NCBI GenBank assembly: GCA_034110465.1 | Contig: JAWUZD010000010.1 | Coordinates: forward strand, 186,001-250,000 | Reading direction: 5' to 3' | DNA length: 64,000 nt | From: Aurantibacter sp034110465 | GTDB taxonomy: Bacteria; Bacteroidota; Bacteroidia; Flavobacteriales; Flavobacteriaceae | Shown: piece after piece, positions 1-8,353 of the stretch | How positions within the stretch are numbered: position 1 is the stretch's first letter | Layout of the letters: each line of letters opens with the position of its first letter | Notes under the pieces: model-generated | Databases searched by the model: none | Told to the model about the DNA's origin: nothing | Seen by the model: only the letters and a program-made list of their open reading frames with translations | Made by a program: the position numbers and the translations under genes

Positions 1-1127
1 AAGATGTTATAGCATCAGCTCAAACAGGAACAGGTAAAACAGCTGCTTTTGCATTACCTATTCTTCAGCAGTTATACGACAGGCAAGATGCACCTAAAAA
101 AGGAAAAACAGTTAAGGCTTTAGTAATTAGCCCTACCAGAGAATTAGCTGTTCAAATTGCAGAAGATTTTGCTAAATATAGTACTCACACTAAACTAACA
201 TCTACTGTTGTTTTTGGTGGTGCAGCATTAGATCCTCAAAAAGAAGCCTTAAAAAGTGGCGTAGATATATTAGTTGCTACTCCAGGACGGCTTTTAGACT
301 TACATAAACAAGACATTATAAACTTAGACCATATAGAAACGTTAGTTTTAGACGAGGCAGATTTAATGCTAGATATGGGTTTTATAGACGATGTAAAAAA
401 ATTAGTCCGTTTATGTCCTAAAACCAAACAAACCTTATTGTTTTCGGCAACAATTCCTTTTAAAGTAGAGCAATTAGCTAAAGAAATTTTAAAAGAACCA
501 AAACGTATTGAGGTTTCTCAAAACTCATCGACTTCAAAAAATGTAAGTCAGCAATTATATTTTGTCCCTAAGCCAGATAAAATCGAACTGTGTTTACACT
601 TGCTAAGAAATACCATAAAAGGTCATATTATTATATTTAGACGTACAAAATATGGTGTAGATAAATTATACCAATCGTTACTTAAAAATGGATTTAGCGT
701 AGAAAGTCTTCACGGCGACAGAAGTCAGACCGAAAGACATGATGCTTTAAAAAGTTTTAAAAAGAAAAAAGTAGATATCTTAGTTGCTACAGATGTTGCC
801 GCTCGTGGATTAGATGTAGATAGTTTAGATGCTGTAATTAATTTTGATTTACCAAATATACCAGAAACTTACGTTCACAGAATTGGTAGAACCGCTCGTG
901 CTGGTCAAGTAGGAATAGCATATTCGTTCTGTTCTGCAGACGAAAAACCTTATTTACTTGATATTCAAAAGCTAATTCATTTACAATTAGATGTTGTAGA
1001 AGATCATCCTTATCCATTAGATCCTAAAGCAAAAAAAGAAGTCCACACGTCTAACAAAACTGGTAGCAAGCATAAAAAAGGGCGAAAAAGCGAAGGTTCT
1101 AAAAAGAAGAAGAAACGTTGGTATTAA
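1..1127 (+). CDS. DEAD-box ATP-dependent RNA helicase, RhlE-like (5' partial)
   Basis: This is an ATP-dependent RNA helicase that unwinds short duplexes during ribosome assembly, mRNA decay or cold adaptation. The reading frame is open from base 3, so the N-terminus with the Q motif lies off the window. Visible motifs in order are AQTGTGKT (motif I, bases 18-41), PTRELA, ATPGR, DEAD (351-362), SAT, the RNA-contacting ATDVAARGLD and HRIGRTARAG (motif VI). Both RecA-like lobes are therefore present and look active. After motif VI comes a short, very lysine-rich tail ending KKKKKRWY, usual for the RhlE group in Bacteroidota and probably a nonspecific RNA contact. The subfamily is inferred from the tail and overall length; the exact orthologue cannot be named without the N-terminus. 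No strong terminator follows. Confidence 0.95.
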   Translation, partial: DVIASAQTGTGKTAAFALPILQQLYDRQDAPKKGKTVKALVISPTRELAVQIAEDFAKYSTHTKLTSTVVFGGAALDPQKEALKSGVDILVATPGRLLDLHKQDIINLDHIETLVLDEADLMLDMGFIDDVKKLVRLCPKTKQTLLFSATIPFKVEQLAKEILKEPKRIEVSQNSSTSKNVSQQLYFVPKPDKIELCLHLLRNTIKGHIIIFRRTKYGVDKLYQSLLKNGFSVESLHGDRSQTERHDALKSFKKKKVDILVATDVAARGLDVDSLDAVINFDLPNIPETYVHRIGRTARAGQVGIAYSFCSADEKPYLLDIQKLIHLQLDVVEDHPYPLDPKAKKEVHTSNKTGSKHKKGRKSEGSKKKKKRWY

Positions 1128-1177
1128 TGTTTTAGTTAGCAGTTTTACTCTTGATTAGATTGTTGATTTGTTGATTT

Positions 1178-1217
1178 GTCATTCTGCGCTATCCAGATAG
1201 CTATCGGAACAGAATTT
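1178..1217. repeat. degenerate palindromic intergenic repeat
   Basis: The stretch contains the perfect 10-bp palindrome GATAGCTATC flanked by CC and GG. It sits in a GTCATTCTG...AGAATTT context that resembles small palindromic repeats scattered between genes in many flavobacterial genomes. Only one copy is present in this window, so the repeat status rests on recollection of related genomes rather than on internal comparison. A short tandem TTGATTTG duplication lies just upstream. Confidence 0.4.
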
Positions 1218-1327
1218 ATTTTATTTTTCAGACATCTTAAAATTATACATATGCTAAATAATAACTTCATATTTAATACAAAAAGCTCAAAATAAAAAAA
1301 GGTAACATAACTAGGCATTGTTTTTGT

Positions 1328-1335
1328 TATATTTG
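1328..1335 (+). promoter_or_regulatory. -7 box TATATTTG, near-leaderless promoter
   Basis: Exact match to the Bacteroidota -7 consensus TAnnTTTG, ending only 5 nt before the ATG at 1341. No TTG is found at the expected -33 distance. Because the box normally lies about 4-7 nt before the transcription start, the mRNA would begin at or next to the start codon. Confidence 0.5.
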
Positions 1336-1340
1336 ATGCT

Positions 1341-2330
1341 ATGATTATACGTTTTCTACTTTTCGCATTTATAAGTTTTATTACATTTAATGTTTCGGCT
1401 CAAACCAAACTTTTAGATAAAGAGACTAATTATCCTGTGGCATTTGCAACGATTTCATTTGGAAATGGAAATGGACTTTTTGCAGACGATGAAGGTTCTT
1501 TTCTTTTCACAAAAAAAATGTACAATGATATTGACACCTTATACATTTCATCCGTAGGCTATAAAGATTTTAAAATACCAACAGAAAACCTACCAGAAAC
1601 TATAACATTGGAGCCTTTTGCAAATCAGCTTCAAGAAATTACAATAACGGCAAAACCAAAAGGTAAATTTAAAATTGAAGAGATAGATCCCGTTTTTCAT
1701 AACGATTATCATCAATGTTGGTTACCAACTATAGAGTCTGAAATTGCTGTATTTTTTCCAAACAACGAAAAGTTACCAAAACGTATTACAGAACTTTACA
1801 TTCCTATAAAAACAGAAGCTAAAGATTGGCGAACTCGAAATCGTAAAAACACTAAAAAACGCAAATTTTCTACCTTATTTAGAGTACAATTTTACGAAAA
1901 TAAAAATGGTTTTCCAGGTGAAGCTATTCCTTACAGAAATATTGTTTTTGTAGCTACTGAAGAAAATGAAGAATTTTACGAATTAGATGTTAAAGAAAAT
2001 AATATTTATATTCCAAAAAATGGGATTTTTGTATCTATTCAAATTATGGGATTTACAGATCCTAAAGGTAAATTATTACCAAATAAAAAATATCAAGAAG
2101 TAAAAACAAAAAGAGGTATTGTAAAAGTATCTACAACATTTAGACCTTTGCTTCCATTTACAAATACAATTTCAGAAAAAAGAACCTTTGTAAAACGTAT
2201 CTTTTTAAATGAAGGTAATTGGATATTATTTGATAAACAAAACATTTCAAATTCTAATCTTTTAGCAAAAGGAATGAATAATTATGGAATTGGTTTAAAG
2301 GCTGAAGTCTATTATCAAAATAAAGACTAA
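1341..2330 (+). CDS. exported CarboxypepD_reg-like domain protein
   Basis: A 329-aa exported protein of unknown exact role. Residues 1-21 form a Sec signal peptide ending in FNVSAQ. Residues about 22-100 match the carboxypeptidase D regulatory-like beta-sandwich that Bacteroidota place at the N-terminus of outer-membrane proteins (pattern: LLDKETNYPVAFATI, then GLFADDEGSF, then ISSVGYKDF). The remaining 220 residues lack a recognised motif, have no obvious transmembrane segment and are rich in short beta-prone stretches. It is therefore probably a periplasmic or surface-exposed protein, and too short to be a TonB receptor barrel. The start is fixed by the signal peptide. It stands alone between the helicase and relA with its own promoter. 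Function is not assigned. Confidence 0.8.
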   Translation: MIIRFLLFAFISFITFNVSAQTKLLDKETNYPVAFATISFGNGNGLFADDEGSFLFTKKMYNDIDTLYISSVGYKDFKIPTENLPETITLEPFANQLQEITITAKPKGKFKIEEIDPVFHNDYHQCWLPTIESEIAVFFPNNEKLPKRITELYIPIKTEAKDWRTRNRKNTKKRKFSTLFRVQFYENKNGFPGEAIPYRNIVFVATEENEEFYELDVKENNIYIPKNGIFVSIQIMGFTDPKGKLLPNKKYQEVKTKRGIVKVSTTFRPLLPFTNTISEKRTFVKRIFLNEGNWILFDKQNISNSNLLAKGMNNYGIGLKAEVYYQNKD

Positions 2331-2406
2331 TATTTTTTAATTCTTAGCTTTTCTATATCATATATTGTTGTATTTTTAAGTTTCAACTTAGCCTAACTTG
2401 AAACGT

Positions 2407-4626
2407 ATGACGGATTTAGAAATCGAACAAGAAAATGCTGCTATTACAAACGCTTACAGAGAATTACTTCGTGTAAGTTATTTAACATTATCGGAAGACG
2501 ATAAAAAATTAATCCGTAAAGCTTTTGAAGTTGCTGTAGATGCACATAAAGAGCAGCGCAGAAAAAGTGGTGAAGCTTATATTTTTCATCCTATTGCTGT
2601 AGCTAAAATTGTAGCACAAGAAATTGGGCTAGACGCAACTTCTATTGCTGCTGCTTTACTTCATGATGTTGTAGAAGACAACGAAGACTATTCAATTAAC
2701 GATATAGAACAATTATTTGGTGAAACAGTTGCACGAATTGTAGATGGATTAACCAAGATATCTTCGCTTAAAAAAGATAAAGACGTTAGCTTACAAGCTG
2801 AGAATTTCAGAAAAATGCTTCTGACTTTAAATGATGATGTCCGTGTAATTATAATAAAAATTGCAGACAGGTTGCATAATATGCAAACTATGGACTCTAT
2901 GCGTGCAGATAAACAAGTTAAAATAGCCAGCGAAACCTTATACATTTATGCTCCTTTAGCGCATAGAATTGGCTTATATAACATAAAAACACAGTTAGAA
3001 GATTTAGGTTTAAAATATACAGAACCTGAAATTTACAACGATATACAAAGCAAGCTTGAGGATAGTAAAGAAGAACAAGATGCTTATATAAACGATTTTA
3101 ATCAAATTATTCAAACTTCTTTAGATCGCGAAGGTCTAGAATACGCCATAAAAGGAAGACCAAAGTCCATTTTTTCTATTAAACGAAAAATGGCAAAACA
3201 AGGTGTTAGTTTTGACGAGGTTTATGATAAATTTGCTGTTAGAATTATTTACAAAAGCGAACCAAAAGATGAGAAATTTTTAGCTTGGAAAATATATTCT
3301 ATTGTAACAGATCATTTTATTCCTAACCCTATTAGGTTAAGAGATTGGATTACCTCGCCTAAATCTACGGGCTACGAAGCCTTACACATTACCGTTATGG
3401 GACCAAAAGGTCGTTGGGTTGAAGTCCAAGTCCGAAGCGAACGCATGAATGAGATTGCAGAAAAAGGTTACGCAGCACACTACAAATACAAAAATCAAGG
3501 ACAAGCAGACAAAGAGGACAGTTTAGATTTATGGGTTAGTCGCCTACAAGAAGCCTTAGAAAACAACACTACAAATGCAGTTGATTTTGTAGAACAATTT
3601 AAACTAAACTTATATTCTAAAGAGATTTATGTTTTTACACCACAAGGAGATTTAAAGTCTTTACCAAAAGGTGCAACACCATTAGATTTTTCATTTAGTA
3701 TTCATACTCAAATTGGTATGAAAACTCGTGGTGCAAAAGTGAATGGAAAATTAGTACCATTAAGTACAGAATTAAAAAGTGGAGATCAAGTAGAAATTAT
3801 TACTTCAGAAAACTCTAAACCCAATCCAAACTGGTTAAATTACGTTTCTACATCAAGAGCAAAAAGTAAAATTAAGTCACTTTTAAAAGAAGATAAGAAA
3901 ATTATTGCTGAAGATGGAAAAGAAATTCTTCGAAGAAAACTAAAACAATTAAAAATTACTCTTAACGAGAAATCTATAAATGAAATGGTAAGCCATTTCA
4001 AATTAAAAACAAGCTTAGATTTATTTTATCGTGTAGGAATTGGAACTATAGATAGCCCTGCTATTAAAGGTTATGCAGCTTCAAGAAGTAATGCTTTAAT
4101 GAGCTTTTTCAAAAGTAAGATATCAAGAAATTCGGACACACAAAAAAACGATATTAATAAAGATGAAGTTTCTGACAATTACGACTTATTAGTCTTTGGA
4201 AAAGAAGAAGAACGTTTAGATTACAAATTATCTGCTTGTTGTTCTCCAATTCCTGGAGATTCTGTTTTTGGGTTTATTACTATAAATGAAGGATTAAAAG
4301 TTCATAAAAAAGATTGTCCAAATGCAGTAAGTTTACAGTCTAATTATGCTTACAGAATTATTACTGCAAAATGGATAGATTCTTCACAACAAGAATTTAC
4401 GGTTCAGATAAAACTAACAGGAATAGACAATGTTGGATTGTTAAATGATATTACAAAAGTTATCTCGTCAAATATGCATGTTAATATGAATGGCTTAAAT
4501 TTCCAGTCGGATGATGGTGTTTTTACTGGTAAAATTAATCTCGTTATAAAAAACAAGAACCATTTAAAAAAGCTAATTGAAAATCTTAAGAAAATTAATG
4601 GTATTCATAAAGTTGATAGAGTCTAA
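2407..4626 (+). CDS. bifunctional (p)ppGpp synthetase/hydrolase RelA/SpoT
   Basis: Rel/SpoT enzyme of 739 aa that makes and degrades the alarmone (p)ppGpp and so controls the stringent response. Domains in order: an HD hydrolase (HPIAVAK, then LLHDVVED around residue 85, with the HD pair intact), a synthetase with GRPKSIFSIKRKM, FDEVYDKFAVR and EVQVRSERMNEIAEKGYAAH, a TGS domain (KEIYVFTPQGDLKSLPKGAT) and a C-terminal zinc-finger/ACT region (CCSPIPGD, then an ACT-like tail). Both catalytic halves look complete, which suggests a single bifunctional Rel. The ATG at 2407 is preferred; a TTG at 2398 in the same frame would add three residues. The gene is followed closely by a Fur-family gene and purA. 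PurA is a known (p)ppGpp-inhibited enzyme in some bacteria, so the linkage is functionally sensible. Confidence 0.96.
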   Translation: MTDLEIEQENAAITNAYRELLRVSYLTLSEDDKKLIRKAFEVAVDAHKEQRRKSGEAYIFHPIAVAKIVAQEIGLDATSIAAALLHDVVEDNEDYSINDIEQLFGETVARIVDGLTKISSLKKDKDVSLQAENFRKMLLTLNDDVRVIIIKIADRLHNMQTMDSMRADKQVKIASETLYIYAPLAHRIGLYNIKTQLEDLGLKYTEPEIYNDIQSKLEDSKEEQDAYINDFNQIIQTSLDREGLEYAIKGRPKSIFSIKRKMAKQGVSFDEVYDKFAVRIIYKSEPKDEKFLAWKIYSIVTDHFIPNPIRLRDWITSPKSTGYEALHITVMGPKGRWVEVQVRSERMNEIAEKGYAAHYKYKNQGQADKEDSLDLWVSRLQEALENNTTNAVDFVEQFKLNLYSKEIYVFTPQGDLKSLPKGATPLDFSFSIHTQIGMKTRGAKVNGKLVPLSTELKSGDQVEIITSENSKPNPNWLNYVSTSRAKSKIKSLLKEDKKIIAEDGKEILRRKLKQLKITLNEKSINEMVSHFKLKTSLDLFYRVGIGTIDSPAIKGYAASRSNALMSFFKSKISRNSDTQKNDINKDEVSDNYDLLVFGKEEERLDYKLSACCSPIPGDSVFGFITINEGLKVHKKDCPNAVSLQSNYAYRIITAKWIDSSQQEFTVQIKLTGIDNVGLLNDITKVISSNMHVNMNGLNFQSDDGVFTGKINLVIKNKNHLKKLIENLKKINGIHKVDRV

Positions 4627-4642
4627 AAATTATGTAAATTTG
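4613..4642 (+). promoter_or_regulatory. promoter for the fur-like/purA unit (TTG-N19-TAAATTTG)
   Basis: A TTG (4613-4615) inside the 3' end of relA is followed after 19 nt by TAAATTTG (4635-4642). Spacing and both boxes agree with the Bacteroidota housekeeping promoter. The predicted start lies only a few bases before the ATG at 4654. Confidence 0.65.
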
Positions 4643-4653
4643 CAACCGAAAAT

Positions 4654-5106
4654 ATGAGTGATACAACAGCATTAAAAAATCAAGACATTGTAAAAAATGT
4701 CTTCACTAAATTTTTAGAAAACAAAGGCCATCGTAAAACACCTGAGCGTTACGCTATCTTGCAAGAAATTTACGAGAGCAAAGAGCATTTTGATATTGAG
4801 TCTTTGTATATAAAAATGAAAAATAAAAAGTATCGCGTTAGTAGAGCAACGCTTTATAACACCATAGAATTGCTCTTAGAATGTGCTTTAGTTCGAAAAC
4901 ATCAATTTGGACAAAGTCAAGCACATTATGAGAAATCATATTTCGATAAACAGCATGATCATGTTATTTTAACAGATACTGGAGAAGTTATCGAGTTTTG
5001 TGACCCAAGGATTCAAACTATTAAAAAGACTATAGAAGAAGTTTTTGACATCAATATAACCAATCATTCATTATATTTTTACGGTACTCGTAAAGACACT
5101 AAATAA
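4654..5106 (+). CDS. Fur-family transcriptional regulator
   Basis: Metal-responsive DNA-binding repressor of the Fur/PerR superfamily, 150 aa. The winged helix covers about residues 20-90 (GHRKTPERYAIL, then VSRATLYNTIELL, the recognition helix). The dimerisation half carries the histidine-rich metal site QHDHVIL followed by GEVIEFCDP. The C-terminal CxxC pairs that form the structural zinc site in many Fur and PerR proteins are absent, which is common in flavobacterial members. Whether it senses iron, peroxide or zinc cannot be told from sequence. It has its own promoter inside the relA end and lies 8 nt before purA, so the two are probably cotranscribed. Confidence 0.92.
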   Translation: MSDTTALKNQDIVKNVFTKFLENKGHRKTPERYAILQEIYESKEHFDIESLYIKMKNKKYRVSRATLYNTIELLLECALVRKHQFGQSQAHYEKSYFDKQHDHVILTDTGEVIEFCDPRIQTIKKTIEEVFDINITNHSLYFYGTRKDTK

Positions 5107-5114
5107 TAAAAAAA

Positions 5115-6386
5115 ATGGCAGTAGATTTACTACTTGGATTACAATGGGGAGATGAAGGCAAAGGAAAAATTGTCGATGTATTAACAGCAAAATACGATAT
5201 TATAGCACGTTTTCAAGGTGGGCCAAATGCAGGTCACACACTAGAATTTGATGGTATCAAGCACGTTTTAAGAACTATTCCTTCTGGAATTTTTCACAAA
5301 ACTTCTACCAACGTTATTGGTAATGGAGTTGTAATTGACCCAGTAGTTTTCATTAAAGAATTAGAAGGTTTAGATCAATTTAAAATTGATTATAAAAAAA
5401 CACTTATTGTGTCGCGTAAAGCTCACGTTATTCTTCCAACGCATCGTTTATTAGACGCAGCAAGCGAAGCTAGCAAAGGAAAAGCTAAGATTGGTTCTAC
5501 ATTAAAAGGTATTGGACCAACTTATATGGACAAAACTGGACGTAACGGAATTAGAATTGGTGATTTAGAATTACCAAACTGGAAAGAAAAATACCGTAGC
5601 CTTGCTAATAAACACGAAGCTATGATCAAATTCTATAACGTAGATGTACAATACGATTTAGAAGAAATGGAAGTAGAATTCTATGCCGCTGTAGAACGTT
5701 TAAAAGAATTACAGTTTATAGACAGTGAAGAATTTATTAACAGTAGCATTAAAGCTGGAAAAACAGTTTTAGCTGAAGGCGCACAAGGATCATTATTAGA
5801 TATCGATTTTGGTACATATCCATTTGTAACTTCTAGTAATACAACTGCTGCTGGAGCTTGTACAGGTTTAGGAGTTGCCCCAAACAGAATAAAAGAAGTT
5901 TACGGAATTTTTAAAGCTTACACTACTCGTGTTGGTTCTGGACCTTTTCCTACTGAATTATTTGACAAAGTTGGAAACGACATGGCTATTATTGGAAATG
6001 AAGTTGGTGCAGTTACAGGAAGACCAAGACGCTGTGGTTGGTTAGACCTAGTAGCATTAAAATATGCTGTAGATGTTAATGGGGTAACACAATTAATGAT
6101 GATGAAAGCAGATGTTTTATCTGGTTTTGAATCTATAAAAGTAGCGACTAAATATTTATATAAAGGTGAAGAAATTTCTCACTTACCATATAATATAGAA
6201 CCAGAAAACGTAACGCCTATTTACCAAGAGTTTAAAGGTTGGAGTCAAGATTTAACTAAAATGAGTACGGAAGAGGAATTACCTAAAGAAGTACACGATT
6301 ATATTGCATTTTTAGAAAAAGAATTAGATACACCAATAAAAGTAGTTTCTGTTGGTCCAGACAGAAAACAAACTATTTTCAGATAG
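5115..6386 (+). CDS. purA: adenylosuccinate synthetase
   Basis: Converts IMP, aspartate and GTP to adenylosuccinate, the first committed step of AMP synthesis, in the cytoplasm. The protein is 423 aa, the usual family length. The N-terminal GTP-binding loop GDEGKGK occupies residues 12-18. Further family signatures include GGPNAGHT, GSTLKGIGPTY, EGAQGSLLDIDFGTYPFVTSS and the C-terminal VGPDRKQTI. The start is 8 nt after the Fur-family stop, suggesting one transcript, and a strong intrinsic terminator follows. Conserved placement beside relA and the Fur-like gene suggests joint control of purine synthesis and starvation response. Confidence 0.98.
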   Translation: MAVDLLLGLQWGDEGKGKIVDVLTAKYDIIARFQGGPNAGHTLEFDGIKHVLRTIPSGIFHKTSTNVIGNGVVIDPVVFIKELEGLDQFKIDYKKTLIVSRKAHVILPTHRLLDAASEASKGKAKIGSTLKGIGPTYMDKTGRNGIRIGDLELPNWKEKYRSLANKHEAMIKFYNVDVQYDLEEMEVEFYAAVERLKELQFIDSEEFINSSIKAGKTVLAEGAQGSLLDIDFGTYPFVTSSNTTAAGACTGLGVAPNRIKEVYGIFKAYTTRVGSGPFPTELFDKVGNDMAIIGNEVGAVTGRPRRCGWLDLVALKYAVDVNGVTQLMMMKADVLSGFESIKVATKYLYKGEEISHLPYNIEPENVTPIYQEFKGWSQDLTKMSTEEELPKEVHDYIAFLEKELDTPIKVVSVGPDRKQTIFR

Positions 6387-6410
6387 TCTATTTATAAAAT
6401 ATAGTAACAA

Positions 6411-6445
6411 AAACCTGCCTATAATCTTATCGGCAGGTTTTTTTT
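6411..6445 (+). terminator. intrinsic terminator after purA
   Basis: Nine-base-pair stem AAACCTGCC / GGCAGGTTT (6411-6419 and 6432-6440) with a 12-nt loop and an uninterrupted run of eight T. Confidence 0.9.
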
Positions 6446-6508
6446 GGTATTAAATATTTCTTAAAGTATAATAGCAAACATCCATTTAAATTTTTAATAT
6501 CGTATTCT

Positions 6509-6516
6509 TATATTTG
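6509..6516 (+). promoter_or_regulatory. -7 box TATATTTG before the OstA-like gene
   Basis: Exact TAnnTTTG match 19 nt before the TTG start at 6536; no convincing -33 TTG. Confidence 0.5.
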
Positions 6517-6535
6517 AAACTTAATAACAATTACA

Positions 6536-8353
6536 TTGAAACATTTTAAACCTACATCTCTCCTACTCTTTCTTTTTGTATTATTTACTAAAATAATTAT
6601 AGCTCAAAATAAAACCATAGAAATTAAGGAAGCTGGTTTTGGTGATAAAGATGAAGAAAATCATTCTGGAGCAAGTATATTAACACGAAATAATCAAGCT
6701 CAAGTTCATATTTATCATGAAGGCATAGATATGTACTGCGACAAAGCTATTTTCTATGGAAAAGAAGATTTTATTGAAGCTTATGGGAACGTACTAATGA
6801 AACAAGGAGACACTATTAATCTTACGGCTAAATATGCTGAATATTCCGGTAAAACAAAATTAGCATTTGCAAGCGGAGAGGTTCTTCTTACAGAACCAAG
6901 TTCAATCCTTACAACAGACACATTATACTTCAATAGAGAAGCACAACAAGCTTATTATAAATCTGGCGGACGTGTAGTTAGAGATTCTTCTGGCGTTATT
7001 ACAAGTACAGTTGGACGATTTTATATGAAGGAAAAAAAATACCGTTTTCTTAATACAGTTAAATTAGTAAACCCTGAATATACATTAACCACAAATCAAT
7101 TAGACTTTTATACAGAAACTGGTCATGCTTACATGTATGGTCCATCTGATATTATTGGAGAAACTAGTAAAATATATAGTGAACGTGGTTTTTACGACAC
7201 AAATAACGATACAGGTTATTTCGAGAAAAACGCAAAAATAGATTATGATAATAGAGAAGTAAAAGGTGATAGTTTATACTTTGATAGAAGTAAAAATTTC
7301 GCCTCGGCTACCAATAATATTACAGTTACAGATACTATAAATAACAGTATTATAAAAGGTCATTATGCCGAAGTTTATAGAGCACAAGATTCGGTTTTTA
7401 TAACCAAACGAGCTTTAGCAATTACCATACAAGAAAATGATAGCATTTATATTCACGCAGATACATTAATGGTAACAGGTAAAGCCGATAAACGTATCAC
7501 TAGAGCTTTTAAGAATGCTAAAATATATAAGTCGGATTTAAGCGGGAAAGCAGATTCGCTTCACGTTAATCATCAAATGGGTTTAACTGAATTAATAAAT
7601 ATTAATAAAGGTAAAATTGATGCATTTTCTAAAACCAGAAAACCTGTATTATGGCATCTAAAAAATCAAATGACAGGAGACACTATTCACATTATCTCTA
7701 ATCCAGAAACCGAAAAAATTGATTCGCTCAAAGTATTTAAAAATGCTTTTATGATTAGTAAAGATAGTATAGATGTTAATGGTTATAATCAAATTTCTGG
7801 TCAACGTTTAATTGGTTTATTTAATGATAAAAATGAAATTTATCGTGTAAATATTCTTAAAAATGCAGAATCAATTTACTACGCCAGAAACGATGAAGAT
7901 GAATTGATTGGTATAGAAAGATCAAGATCAGCAAACATTTCTATTTTCTTTGAAGATCAAGATGTTGTTGAATTAAGAAAATTGCAACAAGTAGACGGCA
8001 CACTTTTTAAAGAAGCCGAAATCAATGCTAAAGAACGTATATTAAAAGGATTTAATTGGCGTGAAGAAGAAAGGCCAAAAAGTGTAGAAGATTTATTTGT
8101 GGACGATTTGCCGCTTAATCTTCCAAAAATAAAAGGTATTGAAGAAGCGCTTCCAGAAGAAGAATTCTTCAATGAGAAACTAATTAATCGTATGATTGAT
8201 GCAGATAAAACCGCTGAAGACAAACAATTAACTAAAGAAGATGAATTACCAAAATCATCACGGAATTTACCTAAAAAATTCACTTCAAAAGATAAAAAAG
8301 GAAAACGTATCTTAGAAACTAAACCTGTTTTAGAAGAAGCGCCAAAAAATTAA
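6536..8353 (+). CDS. OstA/LptA-like organic solvent tolerance protein
   Basis: A 605-aa exported protein related to the beta-jellyroll OstA/LptA-LptD N-terminal fold that carries lipopolysaccharide across the periplasm. Residues 1-23 are a signal peptide ending in IIIAQ. Then follow repeated jellyroll-type strands such as MYCDKAIFYGKEDFIEAYGN, GDTINLTAKYAEYSG and VKGDSLYFDRS, running to about residue 480. The C-terminus is charged and low in complexity. No barrel is evident, so this is not a full LptD. The start is TTG: no ATG is available before the signal peptide. The stop overlaps the next ATG by one base (TAATG), so translation of the aminotransferase is probably coupled. The role in LPS transport is inferred from family membership and from the glycan clusters in this window. 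Confidence 0.85.
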   Translation: MKHFKPTSLLLFLFVLFTKIIIAQNKTIEIKEAGFGDKDEENHSGASILTRNNQAQVHIYHEGIDMYCDKAIFYGKEDFIEAYGNVLMKQGDTINLTAKYAEYSGKTKLAFASGEVLLTEPSSILTTDTLYFNREAQQAYYKSGGRVVRDSSGVITSTVGRFYMKEKKYRFLNTVKLVNPEYTLTTNQLDFYTETGHAYMYGPSDIIGETSKIYSERGFYDTNNDTGYFEKNAKIDYDNREVKGDSLYFDRSKNFASATNNITVTDTINNSIIKGHYAEVYRAQDSVFITKRALAITIQENDSIYIHADTLMVTGKADKRITRAFKNAKIYKSDLSGKADSLHVNHQMGLTELININKGKIDAFSKTRKPVLWHLKNQMTGDTIHIISNPETEKIDSLKVFKNAFMISKDSIDVNGYNQISGQRLIGLFNDKNEIYRVNILKNAESIYYARNDEDELIGIERSRSANISIFFEDQDVVELRKLQQVDGTLFKEAEINAKERILKGFNWREEERPKSVEDLFVDDLPLNLPKIKGIEEALPEEEFFNEKLINRMIDADKTAEDKQLTKEDELPKSSRNLPKKFTSKDKKGKRILETKPVLEEAPKN

